Of a stretch of DNA of 54,905 nucleotides, positions 43,471 to 53,751 are shown piece after piece (the first letter of the stretch is position 1; each line of letters starts with the position of its first letter). Under the pieces are notes generated by a model. The model was not told where the DNA came from. It saw only the letters and a list, made by a program, of their open reading frames with translations, and ran no database searches. The position numbers and the translations under genes are program-made. This DNA comes from Bremia lactucae (Eukaryota > Oomycota > Peronosporomycetes > Peronosporales > Peronosporaceae), in NCBI RefSeq assembly GCF_004359215.1, contig NC_090617.1, positions 1,292,099 through 1,347,003 on the forward strand, written 5' to 3'.

Positions 43471-43559
43471 TTAATGCAATACGACACAGACGTTGCCGAG
43501 CGCGTCGTCTGCTTTTAGTCGCGCCAGGTTTAGGTAACCAGACGCAATTATTCAGTGTA

Positions 43560-43877
43560 TGACAAGGAACCCCTTGCCATAAATATGCACTGGCTAAGTT
43601 TTGAGTCTATCTCTTGACAGATAGACCATTTACTGTTTATACAGACCATGCGTCTTTACGCAAAGCCCTAAACAGTCCACACCTCTCGCAAAGAATGGCG
43701 AGATGGTTGTCTTTCTTCGCGGATTATAACTTTTCCGTGAAATACAAATCGGGACGACTTAATGTTATCGCTGATGCCCTTTCGCGCCGACCTGATTTTG
43801 AGCCGGCTGAGCAAAGTAACAGTGAGGAAGAGCCCACTGTTGCAACAATAAGTGTTCCATCTTCAACATTTCTCTAA
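43560..43877 (+). pseudogene. RNase H and tether, family B (B3)
   Basis: Reads DRPFTVYTDHASLRKALNSP, LSQRMARWLSFFADYNF and GRLNVIADALSRRPDFE, the Ty3 RNase H end. The VYTDH aspartate is one of the catalytic acids. The segment 43614-43877 is open, and the stop falls in the tandem duplication at 43861. Confidence 0.75.
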
Positions 43878-44051
43878 AATGTTAAAAGAGCTTATCAAGA
43901 AGATAAGGCTGGGTTGATGTACGTTACAAATCCATCTCAACAATCCTTAAATGATGTCTTCAACATTTCTCCAAAACGTTAAAAGAGCTTATCAAGAAGA
44001 TAAGGCTGGGTTGATGTACGTTAGAAATCCATCTCAACAATCCTTATAAGG
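43861..44051. repeat. 97-bp tandem duplication between RNase H and integrase
   Basis: CTTCAACATTTCTC...ACAATCCTTA occurs at 43861 and again at 43958 with few differences. The matching place in the other family B copies has one unit. Confidence 0.85.
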
Positions 44052-45200
44052 ATTGTCGATATTATTTCGATCCTCAACGGATCGAAACACAACACGCAAT
44101 GGCTCACTATGTTACACAGCATTGCTGGCAACACGCCTCGTGTCCTCATCCCCACCCATATTGATTTGCGTTTACGCGTCATGTATGAATGCCACGATCC
44201 ACGATGCGCCAATAAGTGGTCATCGTGGACGTGAGAAACGATAAGTCGCGACTTCTACTGGCGACGCCAGTATGCGTTTGTCCGCAAGTACATACGTGCT
44301 TGCAATGTTTGTCAACGGGTGAAGCCCAGGGCTTCATTTTGTGCTCCGTTACAACATCTGTCTGTTCCAGCAGAGTTTTGGCAGTCCGTATCGATGGACT
44401 TCGTCTTCGAATTTCCCGACGACGATCGCAAGAGTAATGGTACTCTTGTTTTTGTTAATCTTTTATTAAAACGGTACATCTTGCTGCAGTATCGGAGTCG
44501 ATCACAACTAAAGGCTGTGCTCGTGTCTTTGTTGACACAATATTTCGGCTCCATGTATTACCCGTGAACTATTGTTAGATCGAGACCCTAGATTCACAAA
44601 GGAATTTTGGCAAACTTTTTTCAAATACAGTTGAAAATGTCAAATTCTGAGCATCCTAAAACAGATGGGTGGACATAACGTGCAAATTATATCCTCAAAA
44701 AGATACTTCGCGGATACGTTCCACTCTTTTATGAGTTGAAGCGAGTTCTTGCCGATGGTAGAGTTTGCCATCAACAATTCAGTGCATGCTTCTACAAAGC
44801 ATACACCGTTTTCGTGAATGACTTAGCCATCCACGTAAACACACTTGGTTTGAGAGTGACTCAATTTTGTTTTTGTCTCCAGTGCGACCGATGCACTGCG
44901 GAGATGTCAATCTCCTCTTTAGTAAGAGCACAAACTAGACGTTCCATTGTATCCTCAATGAATCATTGATATCTTTGACGAGCTGTCACCAGCTCACTTT
45001 GAGCGGACTGATGTGTCCGTTCGTTCGCCAGTGGATCCTCCGCAACTTATGCACGGTTAAGCAACTGGTCACGGGAAAGACCGTCGATCGTCAACGCCAA
45101 CTCGCGTCGACGGGGTCGTTCGTGATCAACGTCCTTCCGTAAATATCAGAGGACGCTAACCAAGTCACGATGATGACTGAGATTCGACGAATGAGGCGAA
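44052..45200 (+). pseudogene. Integrase, family B (B3)
   Basis: Reads the zinc region in broken frames (44053-44340), then SVSMDFVFEFPDDDRKSNGT near 44395, DRDPRFTKEFWQTF near 44580 and a degraded glutamate region near 44690 (ILKKILRGY). The SH3-like part is largely lost: instead about 44,870-45,200 is diverged. Stops and frame changes throughout. Confidence 0.7.
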
Positions 45201-45224
45201 CCCAATTTTTTCTCCTCCTCCTTA

Positions 45225-45400
45225 TCCTTTAAAGGATTCGAGTGGTGAGAAGCGTTTTCTAGCTTGAACCACCGTGAGGTGAAAGGGGTTCGAACGCGTT
45301 ACCTCGTTCGTTGGCGAAGGTACCCACCCTCGCATGATAGCTGGGAACCTCTTTCCCAACCGATGATGGACGTTCCGGTAGTACGACGAGACCCATCCTC
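45225..45400 (+). pseudogene. Chromodomain, family B (B3)
   Basis: Reads GEKRFLA, then VRTRYLVRWRRYPP and SHDSWEPLSQPMMDVP, in frames that shift once. The conserved aromatic and WEP residues are present. This position, at the 3' end of pol, is the normal one for chromoviruses. Confidence 0.7.
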
Positions 45401-45576
45401 ATGCACAGAGGTTCCATTAAACGAGCGCTTTTCACGCTCGTAGAAGGACTGGAGGGTCCCGATGCCTTGGCGCATCTCACAAGAGACGAGAGCCCTCCAG
45501 TGAGGTAATTAAGGGATATGCCTCTTTAGGGGCATGACCTGCACCCTTAACATGGACATGAGTCCTACCACAAGAG

Positions 45577-46380
45577 TCAAGGTAACTCTACCTCTCTAGA
45601 CAGACGGTACAGCTTGTAGCGTGCAAAGACTACGGTCCGTTCTTCGAACTGTTCAAGGAAAGCATCCAGTTTGTCAAGCCAGACTTGCGGCCTACGCTTT
45701 GCACATACTGCACAAATGCTTCCCAAGCTTGGAGCAAAGGATTGACATCCTTTGCCCGCTTGCATGTGTACCATAGATGCCGGAAAAGGGTATCGACGAA
45801 GAATTCCGTTTCGTACTATCCAGACTTGTGAAGCCTGGATGAGTCAAACAACGGAATTTGGAAGCGATCGTAGGTCATACCAGACCAACGAGTTTAGTTG
45901 CCCTTAGAGGGCAGCCAGGGCTTCTTTTCAAGAGCAAACGGCAAAGCATTGCGGTCCCCCTCCCGTTATATCATATTAGCGTTCGCGTTAACATTGCTTT
46001 CGGAGTGGTCTTAGAATCACTCCTTCCCTGGTGATGCATTCTAACATCACCAGCATTATCTTCATCCATGGAATCATCACCAGATGACTCCCCACCAAAA
46101 GAGTCTGACGAGAAAACAACTTTGTCATCATCTCTTTGATTGTCACGTTTGAACCCGAAGGTTTAACGGACGTGGTCCCCGGGCGAACCGGAGGCCTTCA
46201 CAGTTGCCACCGAGTCCGGCGATGACGCCAACTCGTGCCAGTCACCTACAATGGGAGTAGGTGGTGGCGCATCAGCGTCTACCGAAATATTCGCATCGCT
46301 AGCAATTACACTGAGCCGTGCAGCTGCCAGCTTTGCGGCCTTGCAGGTCACGTGCACAGGCTAAGACACCATGCGCAAAC
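45577..46380 (-). pseudogene. Antisense ORF of family B (aORF-B, copy B3)
   Basis: Starting about 125 bp from the 3' LTR and reading inward on the strand opposite to pol: AAKLAAARLSVIASDANISV, SSPDSVATVKASGSPGD, then after frame changes SSDSFGGESSGDD, IPLFDSSRLHKSG, YETEFFVDTLFRHLWYTCKR and QTWEAFVQYV-like residues, ending near 45577 with LDAFLEQFEERTVVFARYKL. The order is the same as in the copy at 22698-23661. Several stops break it. Confidence 0.5.
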
Positions 46381-47012
46381 GAATTGTATAACGCAAATAA
46401 ATTGGAATTTTAATTAACTACCAATAATGGTAATTTACAGAGAGAGACATTATAGTGTTCTATTACTATAAATAAGTCACTAAAGTGAGTGTTGTTGAGG
46501 GTGCGTGTAACGGAATTTCCCGTTACATAAATGTTTTTTTCCTAGACGATGAGAACTTAATATTGTATCCTATGACAGGATATAAATAAATAAGGACAAC
46601 ATTTTTATCTTTATTAATTTTGGATTTATAATTTCAGTATTACCAAATTTGGAAATATTGACGCAGTAAGACATTGGTTCTATTGATTGGTTGATTAAAG
46701 TTTAAATCCCCCCCCGCCAACTGTTATAAGAAAAATTGTGCGGTGCGCAAGTAGGCGCCTTACATAGTTTATTATTAATATAATAAAGTCAGTAGTAGAT
46801 AGAAGATCGTTACGTAGGAACTTAATGTACAGTTTACTTTTTCTCGAAAGTAAAGCCTTACAATTTACCTTTAGTAACTAAGACTTCTTAGCTTCTTAGA
46901 ATCTTCCTCTGCACGTCGTGTACGTGAAGTATTCGAGGCACCCCATCTTCACAGTAACCAGTGTAGGTTGACAAGTACTATTATCAGTACTAGCAAAGGG
47001 TACCCCGTTATA

Positions 47013-47412
47013 ATTTCGGTCCGCTGATTTCCGCCGCAATTATTGTATGGTGTTTACTATGTGAAAATTTCTAGCTCTCTGTTTTACTATGTCGACGGCT
47101 AATAGTGACATTCATCACCGGCATACGGACATCTTCTGGGTTGCGTATCGACGGATTTATCTTGTACCTTTTTGCACGCTTCATTTCAGTCCGCTGATTT
47201 CCACCACATTTATCAAATGGTGCTTTACTATATGGGGATTTCAATTTCTTGCTTAGTTTTAGCTCTCTATTTTACAATGCTGACGGCTAGTAGTTACTTT
47301 CATTACCTGCAGACGGATGCTTCTGTTTTGTGCATCGGCTAAATCTTCCTGCTTTGGTGTGGACGTTTATTTTCGGTACGCTGATTTCCGTCGCATTTTT
47401 TGGATGGCGTTC
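47013..47412 (+). repeat. Tandem repeat, units of about 170-186 bp
   Basis: Units start TTTCGGTCCGCTGATTTCCG at 47014, TTCAGTCCGCTGATTTCCAC at 47188 and TTTCGGTACGCTGATTTCCG at 47374 (the last partial). Each has a GACGGCTA...GACGGAT...GGTGTGGACG-like later half; the half at 39481-39585 completes the set on the other side of the inserted element. Confidence 0.75.
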
Positions 47413-47870
47413 TACCTGCCTGCACCTAGCCGATTATGGTTTCTTTATTTTTCTTTCGTCTCTAACGTATCATAACGAGTTTTTGACCAGGGCGCCCATT
47501 TGTGTTAAGGCTACGTCTCGTTCAACCAAGAAGCCAAGATACCGGTTTTTTATATATCGGTAGCTACCGGTATTTTTTTCCGATGGCGGTTGTTCGACGG
47601 CAATAGTCCGACGGCGAGTATGACGTCATTTATGACTCATTGAAAGCTTCCTAGGTAATGATTGACCTAGATGTAGTAATAGAAATTATGAACTTAGGAC
47701 TCTGATATATTTGCTTTGCATTTTGCCACCGACGGATCAAGTGCACTTCCATTCGGTTATGAGCCTAAGCCCCGCAGACTCTGCCCTTTTCACTCCCAAC
47801 TCCTTCCACGCCTTCACCAGGCGTATCAACAAGTTTTAACGGAACCGACTTCCATACGTGGAAGTATAAA
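47413..47870. other. Intergenic sequence before the copia element
   Basis: No gene recognised. No LTR for the following copia element is seen here, so the 5' LTR has been lost or is too diverged. Confidence 0.4.
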
Positions 47871-48475
47871 ATGCGGATAATGCTAGAAGAGCGCGACCTA
47901 TGGGAAGTTGCTAGCGGAGAGATCAAGTTTGAGCACTGCACATTTCCGCTAGACCACGGAACGTTCAAGCGTACAACTTGCAAGGCACTGACGACCATCT
48001 GTCTTGGAATGAAGGATTCGCAGGTCAGCGATGGTATGCGTACGATACATGGTCAAGGTTCGAAAGCCATTTCGAGAAGAGAACAAGCTTTGTCTACGTC
48101 GAAGATTTTTTATAGCCAAGATGGAAGAAGTGATGGTGTGCTGGAACACATCAACAAAATTATGTCTAGCTTGACGTAGTGTGCGCTCCAGTTAGCGAAA
48201 AGGAGTTGGCGATCACGCTTCTGGAAAGTCTGAGTGAGTCGTACGCGTTTCTAATCACAGCTTTGGAGTCAAGAGCCAATTCGCTGATCTGGGAACTTGA
48301 GACGGCTCAACTGCTGCATGGGACTTGAAGCGCAACGACAAAATGGCGGCACAGAAAGAACCGCACGGATTCATTCGCTCAGACAAGCGGCAATGGGAAG
48401 AACAAGGGACGACAAGCGCAAAAGAACAGTGCCTGTCACTACTGTGGTAAACAAGGTCACTGGATCGCCAAGTGC
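47871..48475 (+). pseudogene. Copia Gag with zinc knuckle
   Basis: Reads LEERDLWEVASGEI at 47880 (the LW-V-GE pattern of copia Gag), a long degraded middle, and CHYCGKQGHWIAKC at 48434-48475, a canonical CX2CX4HX4C knuckle. Several frame changes and stops lie between. Confidence 0.75.
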
Positions 48476-48589
48476 CCTTTGAGATTTCGTTAGGACGCGG
48501 AGCGACAGAGGCCGCAGTGAGCGAATATAGCGAATGATGATGAAGACGAGTTCAACGGCAACTACCTGTTCTCAACTGGTGGAGGGGTT

Positions 48590-49520
48590 ACCAAGTTGAG
48601 TGCAATCTGGCTGGTCGACTCAGTGCGACGCAAGACATGACGTCCTCGAAAGAGTGTATGAAGAACTACAAGAAGATGACCCCAGCAGACGTGACGTGAA
48701 TCTCGCAGACAACGACGTGGTGTAAGCGGTCGGCAGTGACGACATTGTTATGTCGATGATGACTTCTTGCGGTATCAAGAAGGGTGTACTCGCCGGTGTG
48801 TGTCATATTCCCAAGCTATTACGCAACCTATTTTATATCGGCGTTGCACCCGTCGCGCCCAACCGTCACAGGTCCAAGGATGTTGGGCATGTGACAGTTT
48901 GGCGCGACGCAGAGACCAAGAACATCAAGTGGCAGCTTGGAAAAAATGAAGGCAGGGGACTTTTCAGGCTGCGTATAAAACCAATAATGCCTTACGTGGC
49001 TAACATGGCGAAGTTGATGGGAACACCGTGTCGTACCTCTGGTGGGTCACATGGCAGTCTAGACGCCATCGTCAAGAATGGCTATGGCGTTGGAATACAC
49101 TTGGCGGCTGTGAAGCAGTGAAGTTGTGCAATGGGTGTGCATTCGGTAAGCAAACGCGGAAGAGGTACAACCCAAGTCACCAGACCGCGCCAAGAATATT
49201 GTGGAAGTCATTCATAGCGATGTCTGCGGGTAAATGCAGACACAAACCTTAGGTGGCAAGAGATACTTCTTCACATTCATTGACGAGTACTATAACGGAC
49301 TTGCTGCAACGAAGTCGGAGGTGGCAGCCTAATTTGCGAAGCTCGTAGTGTTTGCCAAAACTCAGATGAGTTATGGCGTGAAAATGCCTCATGTGAAACT
49401 ACGGTGAGTACAAGGGGCACGATATGGCCAATTTCTGCAGTGAGAGAGGAATTATGCAGAAATTCACGCCGTCGTACACGCTGCAATTGAATGGAGGGCT
49501 GAACGAATGAATAGGACATT
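48590..49520 (+). pseudogene. Copia protease, pre-integrase and integrase
   Basis: IWLVDS near 48607 marks the protease site, where DSG has become DSV. CNGCAFGKQTRKRYN near 49130 is the zinc-binding pre-integrase part, and GGKRYFFTFIDEYYNGLA near 49255 begins the integrase core. The rest is broken by stops. Confidence 0.75.
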
Positions 49521-50259
49521 GGTGAAATTGGTGCGCTGTACGACGGAACATGCTGGACTTTTAAAGTCATACTGTGTGAAGCGGTAATGACAGTGACAGC
49601 GACATTCAATCCTCCAGAGTTGTTGTCCGACACGCTCCACGACGCACGACAAGTCACTGCACCAGGTATGAACGGGAAAGAAACCACGTCTGGACAATCT
49701 CAAGGAGTTCGGATGGGACAGCCCCGATGGAGAAACGCACTAAGTTTGACGCTCGGTCGGTGCGCTGTAGTTTTCTCAGGTACTCGGCGCATAAAAAAGC
49801 GTATCGGTTTGAAAAAAATAAGAGCGTTCGCATGCTAGTAAGCCGTGATGCGTAATTTATGAAAGACATCTTTGCCGGTGGGAGACGCCACTCTAGTCAC
49901 GAAGAAGCAGTCTTGGATCTTTCCGATGAAAATGTCACGTACCAAGAAGCATCTTCTGATCCAGTAAAGGACGAAAGAAGAGGAAGCTGCACGGGACGAA
50001 GACATCGAACGAGGCAGCAAGAGCTATATAGCAATCCCATTCGTTGGATTAAGTGCTTGTAATTCCAACATCCAAGCGAAAAACTCGGCAACAACTTTGA
50101 AAGACATGTCCAATCGCAAGAGAAGAAGATTTCGACGCGGCTTTCGTTGTAGATCCAGAAGGAAAAATGCTAACGTGTATATCGGCAATGGAATCCAGCA
50201 ACGCGGTCAAGGGAAAGAAAGCATACGTTTCGGAGATCAACTCTCTTCGCAAAAGAGAC

Positions 50260-50930
50260 GTGAATGCTGATGCCATTACCCAAGGAACGCAAGGTTTGGT
50301 TGCAGATGGGTGTTCGAATAAAAAAAAAAGCTGAAATTATCGAGAGGTTTAAGGTGCGTTTTGTGGCCAAGAGATGTTTACAAAAGTTTGGCATCGATTT
50401 TAAGGAGACGTCTGGACAGGTGGCAAAGTTTACGTCTATCAAAATCTTGCTCATTCTGGTAGCCAAGTATAAAAGTACGGTACACTAGATAGATGCCAAG
50501 ACTGCGTAGGTTTGACGAAGTCATCTTAATGTGCAGCTTGAATTCTATATTGACAAAACCACCCAGACTTCTCGTGCAAGCTCCCACCGTTCGCTCAGCG
50601 GTCGGAACCAGTCAACGCTAATGCGGAACTAGACAAACAACAATCTTTTCCGGAGCTGGGATTTGATAAGTGTGAAGCAGACACTGCGGCTACGTTAAGC
50701 GAGACAACCAATACATGATCTTTGTGGCTCTTTACGTGGAAGATTCTCACAAGCAACAACGACGACCTACTCGAGTCAACCAAAGAGGCGCTCAGCATAC
50801 TGTTTGAGATTACGGTCATGAGTCAGCTCAAGTACTTTCTTGGCGTGAAAATCAACCAAAACTTTAAGTGTCGGAGCGACAAACCAAGTTTTCAGAATAC
50901 ATCCTCGATAAGCTAGCATAAAAATCGCAA
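50260..50930 (+). pseudogene. Copia reverse transcriptase
   Basis: Reads RFKVRFVAKRCLQKFGIDFK near 50346 and VAKFTSIKILLILVAKYKS, then a degraded palm with VALYVEDS (50727-50750), where the catalytic YVDD is YVED. MSQLKYFLGVKINQN follows near 50818. Frame changes split it. Confidence 0.8.
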
Positions 50931-51040
50931 TTATGTTAAGACGCCGCAAGATCCCTGACTCAAGTTGATCAAGACCATGTGCTTCGGAGGTTGCAGGCGG
51001 AAAGAGTTCAAGGCGAAGGTGCCATACAGAAATGGCGTTG

Positions 51041-51118
51041 GGTGTGTGATGTATTTGACGGTTGAATTCGACCGAATATCGCGGCGAATTCAACCGTCAA
51101 ATACGTCAAACACCGGTG
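51041..51118. repeat. Long hairpin in the copia pol region
   Basis: A perfect 20-bp inverted repeat (51051-51070 with 51085-51104, core GTATTTGACGGTTGAATTCG) around a 14-base loop; the pairing extends outward with two mismatches in the next 10 bases. It interrupts the space between RT and RNase H and is a local inverted duplication. Confidence 0.9.
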
Positions 51119-51149
51119 TAGAGGGAGGTTTTAGTCAGTTCTCTGCAGC

Positions 51150-51600
51150 CCCGTGCCCGACCTACTGACAAGCATTCAAGGCACGAAGATGCATGGTATC
51201 GAATTTCAAGGAAGCGGTGAAGATGGACTTCAAGGTTACTTGGATGCGGACTTGGCCGGCGACATCGAAACTCGACGAAGCACAGGCGGCTTCGTGTTCA
51301 TGATGAACGGTGGATGCAGCAGCTGGAGAAGCAAGAATTAGCAAACGTTGGCGCAATCATCAACGGAGGCCGCGTACATGGCGTTAAAGAAAGCTACGCA
51401 AGAGCCTATCTGGATTTAGGGTTTTCTGTGAGAGATCGGTAAAATGAAAATCATTCTAGAATCCAAGATCTTCGAGGACAATCAAGCTCCATTGCATGCT
51501 ATGAATCCGAAACTCCACAAGCGCACCAAATGCATCAAAATCCGCTACCACTTTGCGCGTGAGAAGGTAGAAGACGGTCAAGTAGTGATGACGTTATGTT
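51150..51600 (+). pseudogene. Copia RNase H
   Basis: Reads GLQGYLDADLAGDIETRRST, GGFVFMMNGGCSSWRSKN, then SSTEAAYMALKKATQEPIWI and, in a later frame, IFEDNQAPLHAM and KIRYHFAREKV. These are the usual copia RNase H blocks; DAD, E and D catalytic residues are visible. The element ends abruptly at the LTR at 51611. Confidence 0.85.
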
Positions 51601-51610
51601 CCGCTAAGGT

Positions 51611-52141
51611 TGAAGGCGGGCACGTCGTAATGCGGCCATGCTTTACTTAGACACACACCCTAGCACAGCGGGAAGCGGTTTAAGCAGCTTCACTTGCGTG
51701 CAGTAAGGAAGTTGTGGTGGGTGCCTTAGCGACCTCACCCAACGCACTAAGTACTCTGGTTAAGTGTCGTCGCGGGAGCGGTAATTCGGCTCCTCGTGCG
51801 CACTTACCAAGTAGGAAGTAGTTTTCAGACTGATTTATATTTAATCGCATTAAATACAAATACCTATTTTTACTAATCAAAAATATCATCTCTGTAGATA
51901 ACTCTAATATGTATTGCGAGCGTATCTTTCTAGATACCTCGCGTAACGGGTGGCGCTAGGCGTCATCCCTCCTAATGCGAATGCACCTATGTGCATCACA
52001 TATACAAGGGTTGGTCACTTATGTGAACCACACCCAAGTGGTCGGTCTAATTACTTTATTTAAGTAATTGACCATCCCCCTAAGTATACCAAGTGTACTT
52101 AACGGGGACTGTGTAAGATTAGGGAAACTGTAGCCGTTACA
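51611..52141 (-). mobile_element. Family A 3' LTR (A3)
   Basis: On the minus strand the 531-bp unit begins TGTAACGGCTACAGTTTCCC and ends CCCGCCTTCA. A purine-rich tract (TTAAGGGGGGATGG) precedes it on that strand at 52155-52142, so it is a 3' LTR with internal sequence to the right. No target duplication is seen. Confidence 0.75.
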
Positions 52142-52199
52142 CCATCCCCCCTTAAAGAACAAATTTACATTCAAATTCATCAAAGAGGAGAGACGAACT

Positions 52200-52832
52200 A
52201 CGAGCAGCTTTACGCGCCGCTAGTTCACTCAATCATTCTAGTGCACGTGTTTCCATACACGGTGCCAAAGATGCCACCGAAAAAGGCCACGTTGGTGGGT
52301 CGTCTGCGAAGATCCCACTCAACCTCGCACTAAGTGCACGCGCGCGTTAACACGCCGGCAGCGTATAATGCCTGAGTCAATACGCCGGCAGCGTATAATG
52401 CCTTAGTCAAAACGCCGACAGCTACTGCTGCTGTCGCGTTAACAGGGTTTAAGGATCTATCCCACTTTAACAATGAAGATGTTGATCCGTCGCTCATTGT
52501 CGACTACAATGAGTCGACAGCGTTGCCGTCACCTCATAGTAGTGATAGTGATGCGGACAACGCAGCTCATGAGGAAGGATGATGGCGCATTATTGCCCAT
52601 TTAAACTCCTCGTATGGCTCACAATGGCTCACAACATGGACAGCAACATTTACGAATGCTCTCGTCGTCTGCGCTGGATAGCGCAGCGACGCTTAATGAG
52701 AGCGCTGCCCATAAAGGCGCTGCTGCTTCTTCGTTGGCTAAAACAACAGCGCCTTATGCTTAGACTATTATCCATAACGGTTCTGACATAAAGAATTTTG
52801 AGCCTAAAGCTCCGCCGAAGACACGTGAACGC
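52200..52832 (+). pseudogene. Broken copy of the family A antisense ORF
   Basis: Collinear with 16080-16660 (GCCGCTAGTTCACTCAATCA onward), with frame changes and stops. It lies about 60 bp from the family A 3' LTR and on the opposite strand. A 30-bp tandem duplication (52352-52411) is private to it. At about 52832 it is fused to a plus-strand integrase. Confidence 0.75.
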
Positions 52833-52834
52833 GA

Positions 52835-53154
52835 TGGCAAGCGCACAGGACAAGCAAAAAGAATACGCCGACCGAAATGGTCGCAAAAACAATGAACGCT
52901 TTAGAGTGGGTGAAAAAGTACTATTATGCACTGCTACCGTATCTAATAATGCAATTTCGGTACTACCTGGTGGTACTGCGAAGTTATTGCTGCGTTTTAT
53001 TGGGCCCTTTACGGTGGTAGAAAAGGTTGGAGACCTAAATTATAGGCTCACCCCCGTATATGAAGACGCACCCCGTATTGTGCGTGGGTCGTCTGAAATG
53101 GTATGTAGACCCAAAATAGGTCACATACCCCTATCCGTCAAAGGAGACCAATAG
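52835..53154 (+). pseudogene. Family C integrase, C-terminal domain
   Basis: Reads DKQKEYADRNGRKNNERFRV, GEKVLLCTA, LLLRFIGPFTVVEKVGDLNY and RLTPVYEDAPRIV: the SH3-like C-terminal part of a chromovirus integrase. Its catalytic core is missing because the left side is family A antisense-ORF sequence. A stop follows at 53154. Confidence 0.85.
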
Positions 53155-53750
53155 TGACGCCGACTGTGAGTCGAGCATCGTTCGGGTGAGTGAAACAGAG
53201 AAGGCGAAAAACTATCAGCCGACCGACTCCTTTCACCTCGAGCAGGACTCGGAGAGCGAGGGACGTCACGCGAGTAGCGCGAATTTATCAACATTATCCT
53301 CTTTAAAAGGTCCATGCGAGTCTTCAGGCGTTCATGACCCTGACGAGCCTTCGTTTGGACATCACACAGATCCAGGGTCAGTCGGGAGACTTGGCCCTCG
53401 AGAACCGCAATACGTCGTTCAAGCAGCGCTAAACGCCTGTGACTGAACGCCAGTAGGTGGGCGAGATTGCCACTCCTATCGGGCGCCGCCTGCACTGATG
53501 GATGCGGGTGGGAATCAACGCTTCCTTGTTGAAAGGTTGCTTGCCCACCGCTCTGTGAGGCAAAGTTATAAGATCCTCATTCAATGGAAAGGTTACCCGA
53601 AGAGGTTTGACTCTTGGGAACCAATCGATACCCTACGTATTGACATACCCGGCTTGGTGGCTGCATATGAAAAGGAGCACCAGCTGAGCCCCTTCACTAG
53701 TCACAAATGGACTAGCAGAAGCAGCGTTGTGAGAAGAAACAGGAGGTCTT
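53155..53750 (+). pseudogene. Family C linker and chromodomain
   Basis: After a linker with Ser/Glu-rich frames, 53498-53750 reads GGNQRFLVERLLAHRSVRQS, YKILIQWKGYPKRFDSWEP and DIPGLVAAYEKEH, an undamaged chromodomain with its aromatic residues (Y, W) and WEP. In chromoviruses it sits at the integrase C end. It stops being recognisable near 53750, where a minus-strand RT begins. Confidence 0.85.
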
Positions 53751-53751
53751 G

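Larger units (their letters stand above)
39586..47012 (+). mobile_element. Complete old family B chromovirus (B3)
   Basis: A 7427-bp element: 5' LTR 39586-40091 (506 bp), damaged primer-binding site (TGGACGAACATCGTAGTCC at 40094), gag, protease, RT, RNase H, integrase, chromodomain, antisense-ORF region, and 3' LTR 46506-47012 (507 bp). It is flanked by AATTC (39581-39585) and ATTTC (47013-47017), a 4-of-5 target duplication. The LTRs differ strongly, mostly in the first 50 bp, so the insertion is old. Confidence 0.85.
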
